Shown here piece by piece: positions 1 to 10,111 of a stretch of DNA of 64,000 nucleotides. This DNA is from Magnetovibrio blakemorei. GTDB taxonomy: Bacteria; Pseudomonadota; Alphaproteobacteria; Rhodospirillales; Magnetovibrionaceae. Position numbers and translations under genes: made by a program. Location of the stretch: NCBI RefSeq assembly GCF_001746755.1, contig NZ_MCGG01000067.1, positions 1 to 64,000 of the forward strand, in the 5' to 3' direction. Position 1 is the first letter of the stretch. Every line of letters starts with the position of its first letter. The notes under the pieces are model-generated. The model was not told the origin of the DNA. It searched no databases and saw only the letters and a program-made list of their open reading frames with translations.

Positions 1-389
1 AAATAATCGCACATGAATTCCAACGCATGATGATCGCTGGCAAATCCAGGATATTGGTTGAATATCGAACTTTCGTGCGGATTTTCGATATGCCCTTCCA
101 GCGCCAAATCACCCTTGCTCTTGGCCAGCTTAAAAAGCACGTATTGAACGCTAAGCAGTTCCAGATAACTGGCTTGATTGTACTTGGCGCCTTTGATCAA
201 GGTCCCCAGCTTGCCCAACACGCCTTTGATGACCGAGCCGGGGTTCGAAATGATGAACGCCCCAATGCCTGCGCCAAAGATGATCAGGAATTCAAGGGGT
301 TGCCACAGCACTTCCAGGTGGCCTTCGGCCAACACGTAGCCACCAATCACGCTGGCGATAACAACCACAAATCCGATTATAAACTTCAT
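1..389 (-). CDS. motA: Flagellar motor stator protein MotA (partial, N-terminal part)
   Basis: The minus strand from an ATG at 389 stays open to the window edge, giving about 129 N-terminal residues. It begins MKFIIGFVVVIASVIGGYVL, then has EVLWQPLEFLIIFGAGIGAF and a cytoplasmic stretch starting NPGSVIKG. Two early membrane segments with the WQPxEFxIIxGxxxGAF signature are typical of MotA, the inner-membrane stator subunit that with MotB couples ion flow to flagellar rotation. The C-terminal membrane helices and the motB gene would lie beyond the left edge. A possible sigma-28-like -10 box lies upstream at 443-450. Confidence 0.9.
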   Translation of the reverse strand, partial: MKFIIGFVVVIASVIGGYVLAEGHLEVLWQPLEFLIIFGAGIGAFIISNPGSVIKGVLGKLGTLIKGAKYNQASYLELLSVQYVLFKLAKSKGDLALEGHIENPHESSIFNQYPGFASDHHALEFMCDY

Positions 390-710
390 TTAATTGACAT
401 GCCTCAAGGGATCTATTGGTTTGTCTGCGCGCCGAGCAGAGGTTATCGTCTGGGGGTACATAAGATCAAGCTAATTTCGGAAATTGGTGGGATTAGTAAT
501 CTATTAGCTGCGCAATTGTTGTGGTTCTTGTGGACAACGCACATCAATGCCCATAAACCACGCCAATGTACCTTAATGATTGTTTCACGAAAGGCAATTA
601 TGCTTTTTGATTACGAAAATCATTCCCTACATTAAGTAGAGGCACCATATTTGTGAAGGTTGCCAACTTTCTTTCCCATTTCAATCGCGCACCGGAGCAA
701 CAGAACCATC
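390..710. other. Intergenic region between divergent motA and flavin reductase genes
   Basis: About 320 bases with no convincing gene. A plus-strand open frame covers 27-635, but it lies mostly antisense to motA and its product resembles nothing. The region should hold the promoters of both divergent genes. I see no hairpin terminator or RNA gene. Confidence 0.6.
443..469 (-). promoter_or_regulatory. Possible sigma-28 (FliA) promoter for motA
   Basis: On the minus strand GACGATAA (443-450) matches the flagellar sigma-28 -10 consensus GCCGATAA at 7 of 8 positions. The -35 region 11 bases upstream (TTGATCTT, 462-469) is a weak match. It would start transcription about 45-50 bases before motA. 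This is pattern matching only. Confidence 0.35.
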
Positions 711-1226
711 GTGACTTCCCCTATTTTGAAAACAAACCTTAACCCCTTTAGTCAGCGTGATTTTCGGGATGCCATGGGCACTTTTGCGACTGGTGTGTGT
801 GTGGTGTGCGCGCGCAATGCTTATGGTGAAGCGATTGGCATGACGGTGAATTCGTTTTCGTCCGTTTCGTTGGATCCGCCGCTGGTTTTGGTGTGTCTCG
901 GCGAAGAATCGCCCCGTGCACAAGCGATTATCAATGCCGGAAAGTTCAGCATCTCGATGTTGGGTGAAACGCAGCTGGGCATTTCCAACCACTTTGCACT
1001 ACCGGGGCAAGGTCTGGCGGGCGAAGGTATGCTCAAAGATGGGCAAAGCACGACCCCCATCGTCCCCAATGCCGCCTCTGTGGTCGAATGCGAAGTGGAA
1101 ACACAATATCCCGGTGGCGATCATGTCATCCTCATCGGCCGTGTGACGCATCTGGAGACCAATGTGGACGTCGGACCGTTGATTTATTATCGCGGCGCTT
1201 ATCGGAAGTTGAACGGCGAGGTCTAA
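711..1226 (+). CDS. Flavin reductase-like protein (DIM6/NTAB family)
   Basis: The 171-residue product has the flavin-reductase fold signature: RDFRDAMGTFATGVCVVCA, then GMTVNSFSSVSLDPPLVLVCL and a C-terminal GDHVILIGRV. The family binds FMN and reduces flavins with NAD(P)H, often supplying reduced flavin to a monooxygenase. No partner monooxygenase is nearby, so the physiological partner is unknown. The GTG at 711 gives a normal family length. A TTG at 660 would add 17 atypical residues and has no suitably spaced ribosome site. Confidence 0.85.
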   Translation: MTSPILKTNLNPFSQRDFRDAMGTFATGVCVVCARNAYGEAIGMTVNSFSSVSLDPPLVLVCLGEESPRAQAIINAGKFSISMLGETQLGISNHFALPGQGLAGEGMLKDGQSTTPIVPNAASVVECEVETQYPGGDHVILIGRVTHLETNVDVGPLIYYRGAYRKLNGEV

Positions 1227-1227
1227 T

Positions 1228-2100
1228 GTGATTGAGGGGGGCAAGAACGAAGACGGTAGGCGCTCTTCCCGTCGTTCGATTTATGCCCTTTTTCCGCATG
1301 CTTTCGGCCCCTTGCCCCGCGTTTTGGCGGCCCAACTGGTCGCTTTCATCTTCATTCTGGCAATCGGTTTAGGCGTTGATGCCCTATGGCCGGGTTTGCG
1401 CCCGCCGCTGTGGGGTTTCATTGTCGCCCAAAGCCTGAGCGCTGCTGTGTTCAGCCGATCCTTTGGGCTCAAAGGGTGGTGGCTGGTGGCGCAATTGGTC
1501 TTGCCCGTGTTGGCGTGGGGCAGTTTGTTTGTCAACATGCCCTCATGGCTCTATCTGGTGGCCTTTTTGCTTTTGTTCTTGGTCTACAGCAACGTTTCCA
1601 CCGAACGGGTGCCTTTGTATTTGACCAATCGAACCACCTGGGTGGCGCTTTCGCATCTGCTTAGCGAAGAAGCCGAAGTGGAAGGCGCCCCGCACGGGCA
1701 AAAACGTCGTTTTGTCGACTTGGGCTGTGGGGTGGGGGGGATGCTGGCGTATTTGTCACGCGCCCATCCGGATTGGGACTTTGTCGGCGTTGAAAATGCA
1801 CCGGGGCCCTATGTGCTCAGCCGCATCAGGTTATGGAGTCGGCCCAACGTCAAGATTGAGTATAAAAGTCTTTGGGACGTGGATTTGAGCACCTTTGACT
1901 TCGTCTATGCGTTTTTGTCCCCGGCCCCCATGACGCGTTTGTTGAACCAGGCCGCGCGCGACCTCAAACCGGGGGCAATCTTGATCAGCAATTCGTTTTG
2001 GGCCCCCGATATTCCCTATGATGGGCAGGTCCAAGTGAATGATGGGCGTGAGACGTGTTTGTTTTTCACGCGCAAAGCTCAAAACTTTGAAGTGCAATAG
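1228..2100 (+). CDS. Membrane-anchored class I SAM-dependent methyltransferase
   Basis: This 290-residue protein starts at a GTG one base after the flavin reductase stop, so the two are probably cotranscribed. Residues about 30-130 hold three or four hydrophobic membrane segments. A cytosolic Rossmann-type domain follows, with motif I FVDLGCGVGGMLAYL near residue 160 and an acidic residue after the next strand (VGVENAP). A late motif, LKPGAILISNSF, matches class I methyltransferases. The substrate cannot be told from sequence; membrane location suggests a lipid, quinone or membrane protein. Confidence 0.8.
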   Translation: MIEGGKNEDGRRSSRRSIYALFPHAFGPLPRVLAAQLVAFIFILAIGLGVDALWPGLRPPLWGFIVAQSLSAAVFSRSFGLKGWWLVAQLVLPVLAWGSLFVNMPSWLYLVAFLLLFLVYSNVSTERVPLYLTNRTTWVALSHLLSEEAEVEGAPHGQKRRFVDLGCGVGGMLAYLSRAHPDWDFVGVENAPGPYVLSRIRLWSRPNVKIEYKSLWDVDLSTFDFVYAFLSPAPMTRLLNQAARDLKPGAILISNSFWAPDIPYDGQVQVNDGRETCLFFTRKAQNFEVQ

Positions 2101-2197
2101 GTGTCTTGGCGTCGATTTCAGGAAATATTTTTGACACACCTTTTGTGATATGCTTGGCTAAGAGTTAACCTAAACAACAACAGGCAGAGACTTTATC

Positions 2198-2404
2198 ATG
2201 ACCGTTTGGGGAGGCCATACCAAGGGCATGGATCACCTTCATCTTCGCGCGGAACAGCATATTGCCAAAGCGCGCAAAAGAAAGTCGTCCGTTGCGTCGC
2301 ATATGGACAAATTGTCCCATGCCGAACAGCGCAAAGCCTTGTACGAGCAGCGTGCCCAAGCCAAGTTGCGCGGTCGCCGCGATTGGGATGAGTTCGAGGA
2401 CTGA
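2198..2404 (+). CDS. Small basic hypothetical protein
   Basis: This is a 68-residue, strongly charged protein rich in Lys, Arg, His and Gln, with no membrane segment. The stretch AEQHIAKARKRKSSVASHMDKLSHAEQRKALYEQRAQAK is predicted helical by eye. A purine-rich stretch (GGCAGAGA) lies upstream of the ATG. It sits alone between the methyltransferase and the convergent threonine dehydratase gene. I do not recognise the family; nucleic-acid binding would be a guess from charge only. Confidence 0.55.
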   Translation: MTVWGGHTKGMDHLHLRAEQHIAKARKRKSSVASHMDKLSHAEQRKALYEQRAQAKLRGRRDWDEFED

Positions 2405-2422
2405 TCGAAGAAACTCGGGGCG

Positions 2423-3643
2423 TTATTCCGAGGTGGCGCTCAGCACGCGGGTCTCAAACCCGGCCTTGCACAACACCTTCACCAGATCTTCAACATGCTT
2501 TCGGTCCAGCGTCTCAACGGCGACGTCCATTTCGGTTTGCTTGAGCGGAATATCGGAAAAGAGCCGTTGATGGTGCACTTCGATGATGTTTGCCCCGGAG
2601 TTGCCGATCACTTTAGAGACTTCCGACAGCACGCCGGGCATATCCATAATTTTAATGCGCAAGCTGACCAAGCGACCTTCGCGAGCCAGCCCACGCATGA
2701 GAATGGTGGACAGCATGCGTGAATCAATATTGCCGCCCGACACAACCAAACCGACATTGCGGTCTTTGAAGCGGTTTTTGTTGTGAATCAAAGCCGCCAA
2801 AGGCGCTGCGCCCGCCCCCTCGACGACGATGCGTTTGAGTTCCAGGTACGCCTGAAGCGCCTTTTCGATCTCAAGTTCACTGACCAAAAAGACGTCATCA
2901 ACCATCTTTTCAATGATGGCCTGGGTGTTGGCCGCCGGGGTCTTGACCGCGATGCCGTCGGCGATGGTTTGGCCGTACAAAGCATCTGTCGTGAGATTGT
3001 GGTACGCGTCATACATGGATGGGAACGTGTCGGCTTGAACGCCAAAAACCTCCACGGACGGCTTTATATGTTTGGCGGCAATGGCGATGCCGGAAATCAA
3101 GCCGCCACCCCCGATGGCCGCAATGATGCAATCGAGTTGCGGCTGGTCTTCCATCATTTCCAAGCCAATGCAACCTTGTCCGGCAATCACCAGGGGGTCG
3201 TCATAGGGGTGGACAAAAATGTAACCATCGCGGGCCGACAGCTCCAGGGCGTAATCGCGGGCCTGGATAAAGCCTTCGCCATGCAAAACCACCTTGGCGC
3301 CAAGGGCCTCGGTGCGGGCAATTTTGGTGAAGGGGGTGTTTTTGGGCATCACGATGGTGGCGGGAATGTCCAGTTGGCGGGCGAAATAACCGACCCCTTG
3401 TGCATGGTTGCCTGCCGACGCGGCGATGACGCCAGCAGTACGCTCCTCGGCCGTTAAGGACAAAAGTTTCACCAAGGCGCCGCGAACCTTAAAGGCACCG
3501 GTGTGTTGAAGGTTTTCAAGCTTCAGCACGACATTCGCCCCGGTGAGTTCCGACAGTCGGGCGGCCGGGAAGCAGGGCGTGCGCAGCACACGGTCTTTGA
3601 TCAAAGCATGGGCGGCTTGGATGTCGGCAAACGTAACGTTCAT
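2423..3643 (-). CDS. ilvA: Threonine ammonia-lyase (threonine dehydratase) with C-terminal ACT domain
   Basis: This 406-residue fold-type II PLP enzyme has KLENLQHTGAFKVRGA (PLP lysine near residue 55), SAGNHAQGVG and the phosphate-binding IGGGGLISG. It converts threonine to 2-oxobutyrate and ammonia, the first step toward isoleucine. The last 80 residues (LVSLRIKIMDMPGVLSEVSKVIG) form one ACT domain, as in the shorter IlvA/TdcB-related group; E. coli IlvA has a larger regulatory part. The ATG at 3643 begins the conserved N-terminus MNVTFADIQAAH. The frame stays open far upstream but that extension has no family similarity. Confidence 0.9.
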   Translation of the reverse strand: MNVTFADIQAAHALIKDRVLRTPCFPAARLSELTGANVVLKLENLQHTGAFKVRGALVKLLSLTAEERTAGVIAASAGNHAQGVGYFARQLDIPATIVMPKNTPFTKIARTEALGAKVVLHGEGFIQARDYALELSARDGYIFVHPYDDPLVIAGQGCIGLEMMEDQPQLDCIIAAIGGGGLISGIAIAAKHIKPSVEVFGVQADTFPSMYDAYHNLTTDALYGQTIADGIAVKTPAANTQAIIEKMVDDVFLVSELEIEKALQAYLELKRIVVEGAGAAPLAALIHNKNRFKDRNVGLVVSGGNIDSRMLSTILMRGLAREGRLVSLRIKIMDMPGVLSEVSKVIGNSGANIIEVHHQRLFSDIPLKQTEMDVAVETLDRKHVEDLVKVLCKAGFETRVLSATSE

Positions 3644-3917
3644 GGTGAGTGACCAGTCTTCTCGGCGTGGGGCGTGTGTGCGATGCGGAGTGTACAGCAC
3701 CTGAGGCATCAAACAACTGCCACAAAGTGTGGTTTTGTAAACCATACTTTTGATGGTCAACGGTGATTGCCGCTGCTGGAGCAATCGGTTACACTGCTTA
3801 AATAGTGCTCTCGAAATGATGAATTTAGAGTGCGTTTGAGGCTGTAACAGCTTCATATTGGTTATAAAGTTTATGTGTTCCCCCAATTGCGGGATACCCA
3901 AAGGGAGTAATGATTCA

Positions 3918-4505
3918 ATGGCGGGCCAAGAACTCGTGGCAACCAGCACGGCTGAACTTGATGTGATCGGTGGAGCGGACTTGTCTGAATTTGTTACGTT
4001 CAATATCGCGGGCCAGCTTTTTGGTATTCCAGTCCTGATCGTGCAAGACATTTTGGTGCCGGAAAACATCGCATCGGTTCCCTTGGCGCCGCCAGAAGTC
4101 CGCGGTTCGATCAACTTGCGTGGACGCATTGTCACCGTTGTTGACGTGCGGGTGCGTTTGGGTTTGGAACGCCGTGAGGTTCACGCCGCCATTCCCCATG
4201 CAGACCACGACGCCGACAATGAAGGCGATGAGGGCATGTCGCACGATGCCGTAGAAGCTGTAAAACGCAAAATGCGCCAACACATGATGGGCGTCACCGT
4301 CGAGCATCAAAACGAACTTTACACCTTGTTGGTGGACAGCGTCGGCGATGTCATCAGCATCAACAAGCAAAGTTATGAAGGCAATCCCAGCACGTTGGAC
4401 CCCTTGTGGCGTGAATTCGCCAGCGGTGTGTACCGTTTGGAAGGCTCCTTGATGGTGGTCTTGGATGTTGAACGCTTGCTGGAATTTAAATCGCGGATTT
4501 TTTAA
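3918..4505 (+). CDS. cheW: Chemotaxis scaffold protein CheW
   Basis: The 195-residue protein has CheW landmarks: FVTFNIAGQLFGIPVLIVQDIL, then PPEVRGSINLRGRIVTVVDVRVRLG, and a C-terminal VYRLEGSLMVVLDVERLL. CheW links chemoreceptors to the CheA kinase at the inner membrane. An inserted acidic and His-rich stretch (about residues 95-115, HADHDADNEGDEG) lengthens it slightly over the usual 160-170 residues. The ATG at 3918 follows AAAGGGAG and is preferred to an in-frame ATG 20 codons upstream. No other che genes adjoin it, but a Cache-type receptor is encoded at 44.6 kb. Confidence 0.9.
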   Translation: MAGQELVATSTAELDVIGGADLSEFVTFNIAGQLFGIPVLIVQDILVPENIASVPLAPPEVRGSINLRGRIVTVVDVRVRLGLERREVHAAIPHADHDADNEGDEGMSHDAVEAVKRKMRQHMMGVTVEHQNELYTLLVDSVGDVISINKQSYEGNPSTLDPLWREFASGVYRLEGSLMVVLDVERLLEFKSRIF

Positions 4506-4531
4506 TCCCGCGGACTTGATGTCTAAATGCA

Positions 4532-4559
4532 AAACGGCGCTTCATCAGAAGCGCCGTTT
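4532..4559. terminator. Bidirectional terminator between cheW and hemB
   Basis: A perfect 12-bp stem (AAACGGCGCTTC / GAAGCGCCGTTT) with a 4-base loop ATCA lies between the two convergent stops. Short T runs on both sides suit termination in both directions. Confidence 0.8.
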
Positions 4560-4578
4560 GTGCGTGGGGGCTGAATTT

Positions 4579-5667
<1,089 letters not shown>

Positions 5668-5751
5668 TCAATTTGCACATACCATATCGGCACGGCCCAA
5701 ATTGCCAACAGAAATCTTTTCACAAGCCCAAATAGGGCGTATTGATTGGTT

Positions 5752-5997
5752 ATGGCAATGAAACGCTTTGGTGGCTCTCAAGAGACGGTGTTGGGTGAGG
5801 TGTTGTTTGAATTTCAACGCCACGGCAACATCATGCGCGTCACTGCCATCGACCCCAAGTCTGGCACCGAAGTGGTGATGATTGCCGATCCGCGCCACAG
5901 CCAAACCATCATCAAGCGCTTGGCCATGCGAAAATTACTGTACGTCATGAACAAAAAGGCCGTGCAGGCGCAAAAAGACCGTGACTTAAGGTCATAA
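5752..5997 (+). CDS. Small conserved alphaproteobacterial protein
   Basis: The protein has about 81 residues and includes RFGGSQETVLGEVLFEFQRHGNIMRVTAIDPKSGTEV followed by a C-terminal KRLAMRKLLYVMNKKA. Its compact beta-rich first half resembles a short family of uncharacterised alphaproteobacterial proteins (I believe DUF6898). There is no membrane segment or catalytic motif. The start may be the ATG at 5752 or 5758, as neither has a clear ribosome site. Function unknown. Confidence 0.65.
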   Translation: MAMKRFGGSQETVLGEVLFEFQRHGNIMRVTAIDPKSGTEVVMIADPRHSQTIIKRLAMRKLLYVMNKKAVQAQKDRDLRS

Positions 5998-6114
5998 AAT
6001 CTTCTTATTAGGTGTCGTTTTGGTGTTAGCGCTATTCATCAGTACCCTATCTGTGATATTTGGGTAGGTACGAATCTGCTGGGGGGTAGGTTTGCGTGTC
6101 GGGAGGACACAATA

Positions 6115-7098
6115 ATGGTTGGAGTCATGGCAACGCTGCCAGACATTCAAGATGACCATTTGTTTGCCGTGAGGTTGATGGAACATTTGGTCGTGCCGAC
6201 GTTCGTCCTGAATTCCAATGGCGACGTGATCATTTGGAACAAAGCCTGCGAACGTCTAACGGGGGTCAGCGCCGAAGAGGTGTTACACACAAAAAATCAT
6301 TGGTGCGCGTTTTACGACAAACCCCGGGCTTGTTTGGCCGATATTTTGGTTCATGGCCGTGCCGATGAGATGGAGGGGTTGTACACGTCTTATTCTGCAC
6401 CGGGGGATTCCCATCAGGGATTACGGGCGGAAAATTGGTGTGTGATGCCCAAAGCCGCCAAACGCCTCTATCTCGCCATCAATTCCGGGCCTATTTACAA
6501 TGATACGGGTGAGTTGATCGCCGTGGTCGAAACGCTGCGCGATATGACGGAGCAAAAGCAGGCGGAAAATGCCTTGCAAAGCTTGGCCCACAAGGACGGT
6601 TTGACGGGCATAGCCAACCGCCGTTCGTTCGATATGGCCTTGGAAGCCGATTTGCTGCATGCCAAACGTGAACGGGCTCCGTTGGCGTTGTTGTTGGGCG
6701 ATATTGACCACTTTAAGCTTTATAATGACCTCTACGGCCATCAAAAGGGTGATCGATGCCTGAAACTTGTGGCGAAGGCGATTGCCGCCGAGGTCAAGCG
6801 GCCAAGCGATTTGGCGGCACGCTATGGCGGTGAAGAGTTCGCGGTTATTTTGCCGGGCATTGATGCCGCGGGGGCGTTGCGCGTCGCTGAATCCATCCGT
6901 ACCGCTGTGTTTGCGCTCAATGAACGTCATAAAGGCAGTGAAACCTCTGATCGCGTGACCCTCAGCATCGGCTTGGTGTGCTTGGTTCCCGATGATGTGA
7001 TGAGTGAGGCCGACTTGATCGAGCGGGCCGATAAGGCGCTTTACACCGCCAAGGAAAGTGGCCGGAACCAGGTGGTGGTGGCCGACGCAACGGCGTAA
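6115..7098 (+). CDS. PAS-GGDEF diguanylate cyclase
   Basis: This 327-residue protein has a PAS domain (about 15-145; VPTFVLNSNGDVIIWNKACERLTG) ending in the coupling motif ETLRDMTEQKQAENAL, then a GGDEF domain (about 155-325). The active-site loop reads RYGGEEF, a functional variant, and an RPSD inhibitory site sits five residues upstream, so product feedback by c-di-GMP is likely. It should make c-di-GMP in response to a ligand or redox cue sensed by PAS. There is no membrane segment, so it is cytosolic. GGAGG eight bases before the ATG fixes the start. Confidence 0.92.
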   Translation: MVGVMATLPDIQDDHLFAVRLMEHLVVPTFVLNSNGDVIIWNKACERLTGVSAEEVLHTKNHWCAFYDKPRACLADILVHGRADEMEGLYTSYSAPGDSHQGLRAENWCVMPKAAKRLYLAINSGPIYNDTGELIAVVETLRDMTEQKQAENALQSLAHKDGLTGIANRRSFDMALEADLLHAKRERAPLALLLGDIDHFKLYNDLYGHQKGDRCLKLVAKAIAAEVKRPSDLAARYGGEEFAVILPGIDAAGALRVAESIRTAVFALNERHKGSETSDRVTLSIGLVCLVPDDVMSEADLIERADKALYTAKESGRNQVVVADATA

Positions 7099-7214
7099 AG
7101 GCCGCCGCACCGTCATCATAAACGATCTTTTATGCTGCACTGCACAGCCACTTTGCCTTTTCCAGCCGCTAAGCTTATAGTCATGCATCCTTTAAACAGT
7201 GAAGACCTGACCTC

Positions 7215-7682
7215 ATGATCGAGATTGTGCGCGCCAAACTCCACGGTATTCGGGTCACCGATGCCAACCTGAACTATCAAGGGTCCATCACCTTGGACCC
7301 GGAACTGTGTGAACGGGTCGGCATTTTACCCATGGAATTCGTCGATATCTGGAACAAAAATTCCGGCGCGCGGATTCAAACCTATGTGATTTTGGGCGAC
7401 GCGGGATCACGCTGCTGTGTGCTCAACGGTTCCGCTGCGCGCACCTGCCAACCGGGCGACGAAATCATCATCGCGGCCAGGGAATTCATCAACCGCTCTG
7501 AAATATATGACATCAAGCCCAAGGTTTTGACCTTCAAGGCGAACAATGAAATCGATCAAGAGCTGTTTTACGATGTGTTCGAGACGCCGGACCGGGCGCA
7601 CAACTTTCGCATCATGAACGGTGCTGAGGTGGTTGATTTCCGCGATACGGCCCGAGATATGGCCAAAAAAAGCAGCCACTAA
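7215..7682 (+). CDS. panD: Aspartate 1-decarboxylase (pyruvoyl-dependent)
   Basis: The proenzyme makes beta-alanine for pantothenate synthesis. The self-cleavage site is visible as LNYQGSITLD; cleavage between Gly and Ser forms the pyruvoyl group. K8 in RAKLHGIRVT and the NGSAAR motif (NGSAARTCQPGDEIII) are present. At 155 residues it is longer than the usual 120-130. The extra C-terminus (EIDQELFYDVFETPDRAHNF onward) looks like an extension found in some alphaproteobacteria, of unknown role. Confidence 0.9.
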   Translation: MIEIVRAKLHGIRVTDANLNYQGSITLDPELCERVGILPMEFVDIWNKNSGARIQTYVILGDAGSRCCVLNGSAARTCQPGDEIIIAAREFINRSEIYDIKPKVLTFKANNEIDQELFYDVFETPDRAHNFRIMNGAEVVDFRDTARDMAKKSSH

Positions 7683-7836
7683 GCAGTTCCTGCCTAAAAA
7701 ACTTGCCTCGACCTCGGCCTTTTACCGGCCCGAGCACTTGTGCCCGCTTGGCAGAGGGGGACGATATATGGTAACTAAGCGCTCGCTTGGACCTTCCCCA
7801 GGGTACCGTTGAAATCTGGATATGGACGAGACACTC

Positions 7837-8283
7837 ATGTCGAATGACACCATCGCAATCGCTTGCGACCACGGCGCTTTTGCCTTGAAACAGCATTTGG
7901 TCGCTTATCTGCAAGGTAAAGGCCTGAAGGTCTTGGATCTTGGTGTTCCCAGCACCGATTCTGTGGATTATCCCGAATACGGCTACGCCATGGCCCACGC
8001 CATCAAAGACGGCAAGGCGGCTAAGGGCATTTTGATGTGTGGCAGCGGCATTGGCATTTCCATCGCCGCCAACCGTTTTCCCGAAATCCGCGCCGCCCTG
8101 GTCACCGACGTCACCTGTGCGCGTCTGGCGCGGGAACACAACAACGCCAACGTGTTGTGTTTGGGCGGGCGGATGATCGGCCCCGATTTGGCAGAAGAAT
8201 GCGTTGATACGTTCCTCAACACGGATTTCGATGGCGGTGAACGTCATGTGCGCCGTGTCGGGTTGCTCGGCAATCCAAAATAG
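7837..8283 (+). CDS. rpiB: Ribose-5-phosphate isomerase B
   Basis: A RpiB/LacAB-family isomerase that interconverts ribose 5-phosphate and ribulose 5-phosphate. Signatures are IAIACDHGAFALKQHL at the N-terminus and GILMCGSGIGISIAANRFPEIRAALV, which holds the catalytic Cys and the GSGIG anion hole. The ATG at 7837 gives 148 residues and follows GGACGAG. An in-frame ATG at 7822 would add five residues. It lies 41 bases before glyA and is probably cotranscribed, a pairing common in alphaproteobacteria. Confidence 0.92.
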   Translation: MSNDTIAIACDHGAFALKQHLVAYLQGKGLKVLDLGVPSTDSVDYPEYGYAMAHAIKDGKAAKGILMCGSGIGISIAANRFPEIRAALVTDVTCARLAREHNNANVLCLGGRMIGPDLAEECVDTFLNTDFDGGERHVRRVGLLGNPK

Positions 8284-8324
8284 TCGTTTCTCTTTTTTAG
8301 CCTCTAGGACAAAGTGCTGCACTC

Positions 8325-9620
8325 ATGACCAGCTATCCCAACGATGAACTTGCTCAGTTTTTTTCCAAATCGCTCAGCGAAACCGATCCGGTACTGAAAG
8401 CCTCTATTGATGACGAATTGGGTCGCCAGCAAAATCAGGTTGAACTGATCGCGTCGGAAAACATCGTTTCCAAGGCGGTTTTGGAAGCGCAAGGCAGCGT
8501 TTTGACCAACAAATACGCCGAAGGCTATCCCGGACGGCGCTATTATGGCGGTTGTGAATATGTGGACGTGTCTGAACAACTGGCCATAGACCGCGCCAAA
8601 GAGATTTTCGGTTGCGCCTTTGCCAACGTTCAGCCCCATTCCGGCGCCCAAGCCAACGGAGGCGTGTTTATGGCCCTGTTGCAGCCCGGTGACACCATTT
8701 TGGGCATGAGCTTGGCGGCAGGCGGTCACTTGACCCACGGTGCGCCCCCGGCGCAATCAGGCAAGTGGTTCAACGCGGTTCAATACGGCGTCAACGAAAG
8801 CGATCTGCGGATCAATTTCGACGAAGTTGAAACCTTGGCCCGTGAACACAAACCGAAACTGATCATCGCGGGTGGTTCTGCCTATCCCCGTCACATCGAT
8901 TTTGCCCGGTTCCGGGCCATTGCCGACGAAGTGGGGGCCTATTTGATGGTCGACATGGCGCACTTCGCCGGTTTGGTCGCCGCAGGCGTGCACCCCAGCC
9001 CGGTGAGCATCGCGGACATCACCACCACCACCACCCACAAAACGCTGCGCGGTCCGCGTGGTGGCATGATCTTGACCAACGACGAAGCGATCGCGAAAAA
9101 GATCAACTCGGCCATCTTCCCCGGTCTCCAGGGTGGCCCGCTGATGCACGTCATCGCGGCCAAGGCGGTGGCCTTTGGCGAAGTTCTGCGCCCAAGCTTT
9201 AAAAGCTACGGCAAGCGGGTGGTTGAAAACGCCCAGGTTCTGGCTCAGACCATGGTCAACGGCGGCTACGCCATTTCCACCGGCGGCACCGACACCCACC
9301 TGATGTTGGTCGACTTGCGTCCCAAAGGCGTGAAGGGCAACGCTGCGGAACATGCATTGGACCGTGCGGGCATCACGTGCAACAAAAACGGCATTCCGTT
9401 TGATACCGAAAAGCCCATGGTGACCTCTGGCGTGCGCTTTGGCACCCCGGCTGGCACCACCCGTGGTTTTGGTGTGGCAGAGTTCAAACACATTGGCGAA
9501 ATGGCGTGTGAAGTGTTGGATGGACTGGCTGTAAATGGTGAAGACGGCAACGGCGCAGTTGAAGCCGCCGTTCGCGCCAAAGTCCTGGCCTTGTGCACAC
9601 GTTTCCCCATTTATGGCTAA
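8325..9620 (+). CDS. glyA: Serine hydroxymethyltransferase
   Basis: The 431-residue PLP enzyme interconverts serine and glycine with tetrahydrofolate and is the main source of one-carbon units. The PLP lysine lies in [14 protein letters not shown] (near residue 238). [20 protein letters not shown] and HLTHGAPP are typical SHMT motifs. The full length is present. It heads a run with nrdR and the riboflavin genes, a common alphaproteobacterial order. Confidence 0.97.
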   Translation: MTSYPNDELAQFFSKSLSETDPVLKASIDDELGRQQNQVELIASENIVSKAVLEAQGSVLTNKYAEGYPGRRYYGGCEYVDVSEQLAIDRAKEIFGCAFANVQPHSGAQANGGVFMALLQPGDTILGMSLAAGGHLTHGAPPAQSGKWFNAVQYGVNESDLRINFDEVETLAREHKPKLIIAGGSAYPRHIDFARFRAIADEVGAYLMVDMAHFAGLVAAGVHPSPVSIADITTTTTHKTLRGPRGGMILTNDEAIAKKINSAIFPGLQGGPLMHVIAAKAVAFGEVLRPSFKSYGKRVVENAQVLAQTMVNGGYAISTGGTDTHLMLVDLRPKGVKGNAAEHALDRAGITCNKNGIPFDTEKPMVTSGVRFGTPAGTTRGFGVAEFKHIGEMACEVLDGLAVNGEDGNGAVEAAVRAKVLALCTRFPIYG

Positions 9621-9655
9621 TCTGGTCGTAAGCTAGAACAAAGAAAGGCAGGACC

Positions 9656-10111
9656 ATGCGTTGTCCGTTTTGCAGTCACAGCGACACCCAGGTGAAAGAC
9701 TCTCGTCCCAGTGAGGACAACGCCACCATCCGTCGTCGGCGCTACTGCCCGGCGTGTGGATCGCGTTTCACGACCTTCGAGAGGGTTCATTTGCGCGAAC
9801 TCACCGTGGTCAAAACGGACGGTCAGAAAGTTGCGTTTGATCGTGAAAAGGTCAAACGGTCCATGGAAATTGCCCTGCGCAAGCGGCCCACCACCGAAGA
9901 CCAGATTGAACGCATCGTCAACGGCATCCAGCGCCGCCTGGAAACCTCTGGGGAAACAGAAATTCCGTCCAAGGCCATCGGCGAATTGATCATGGAACGG
10001 CTGATGGAAGTGGACAAGGTAGCCTATGTGCGCTTTGCTTCTGTTTATAAAGATTTTCATGAAATCAAAGACTTCAATGAGTTTATTGGGAACTTAGGTG
10101 AGCGCGATTAA
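9656..10111 (+). CDS. nrdR: Transcriptional repressor NrdR
   Basis: This 151-residue regulator has an N-terminal zinc ribbon ([17 protein letters not shown] and [13 protein letters not shown]) and a central ATP-cone domain ([26 protein letters not shown]). The family represses ribonucleotide reductase genes by sensing ATP/dATP and binding paired NrdR boxes. No nrd gene is in the window. Its 3' end overlaps ribD by 14 bases, so the two are cotranscribed. Confidence 0.96.
   Translation: MRCPFCSHSDTQVKDSRPSEDNATIRRRRYCPACGSRFTTFERVHLRELTVVKTDGQKVAFDREKVKRSMEIALRKRPTTEDQIERIVNGIQRRLETSGETEIPSKAIGELIMERLMEVDKVAYVRFASVYKDFHEIKDFNEFIGNLGERD

Noticed and set aside
27-635. Plus-strand 202-codon open frame at the left edge
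   Set aside because: It is antisense to the clear motA coding region for more than half of its length, and its product resembles no protein family.
2423-4135. 570-residue version of threonine dehydratase
   Set aside because: The additional upstream 164 residues overlap the cheW start region on the opposite strand and are not part of the enzyme family.
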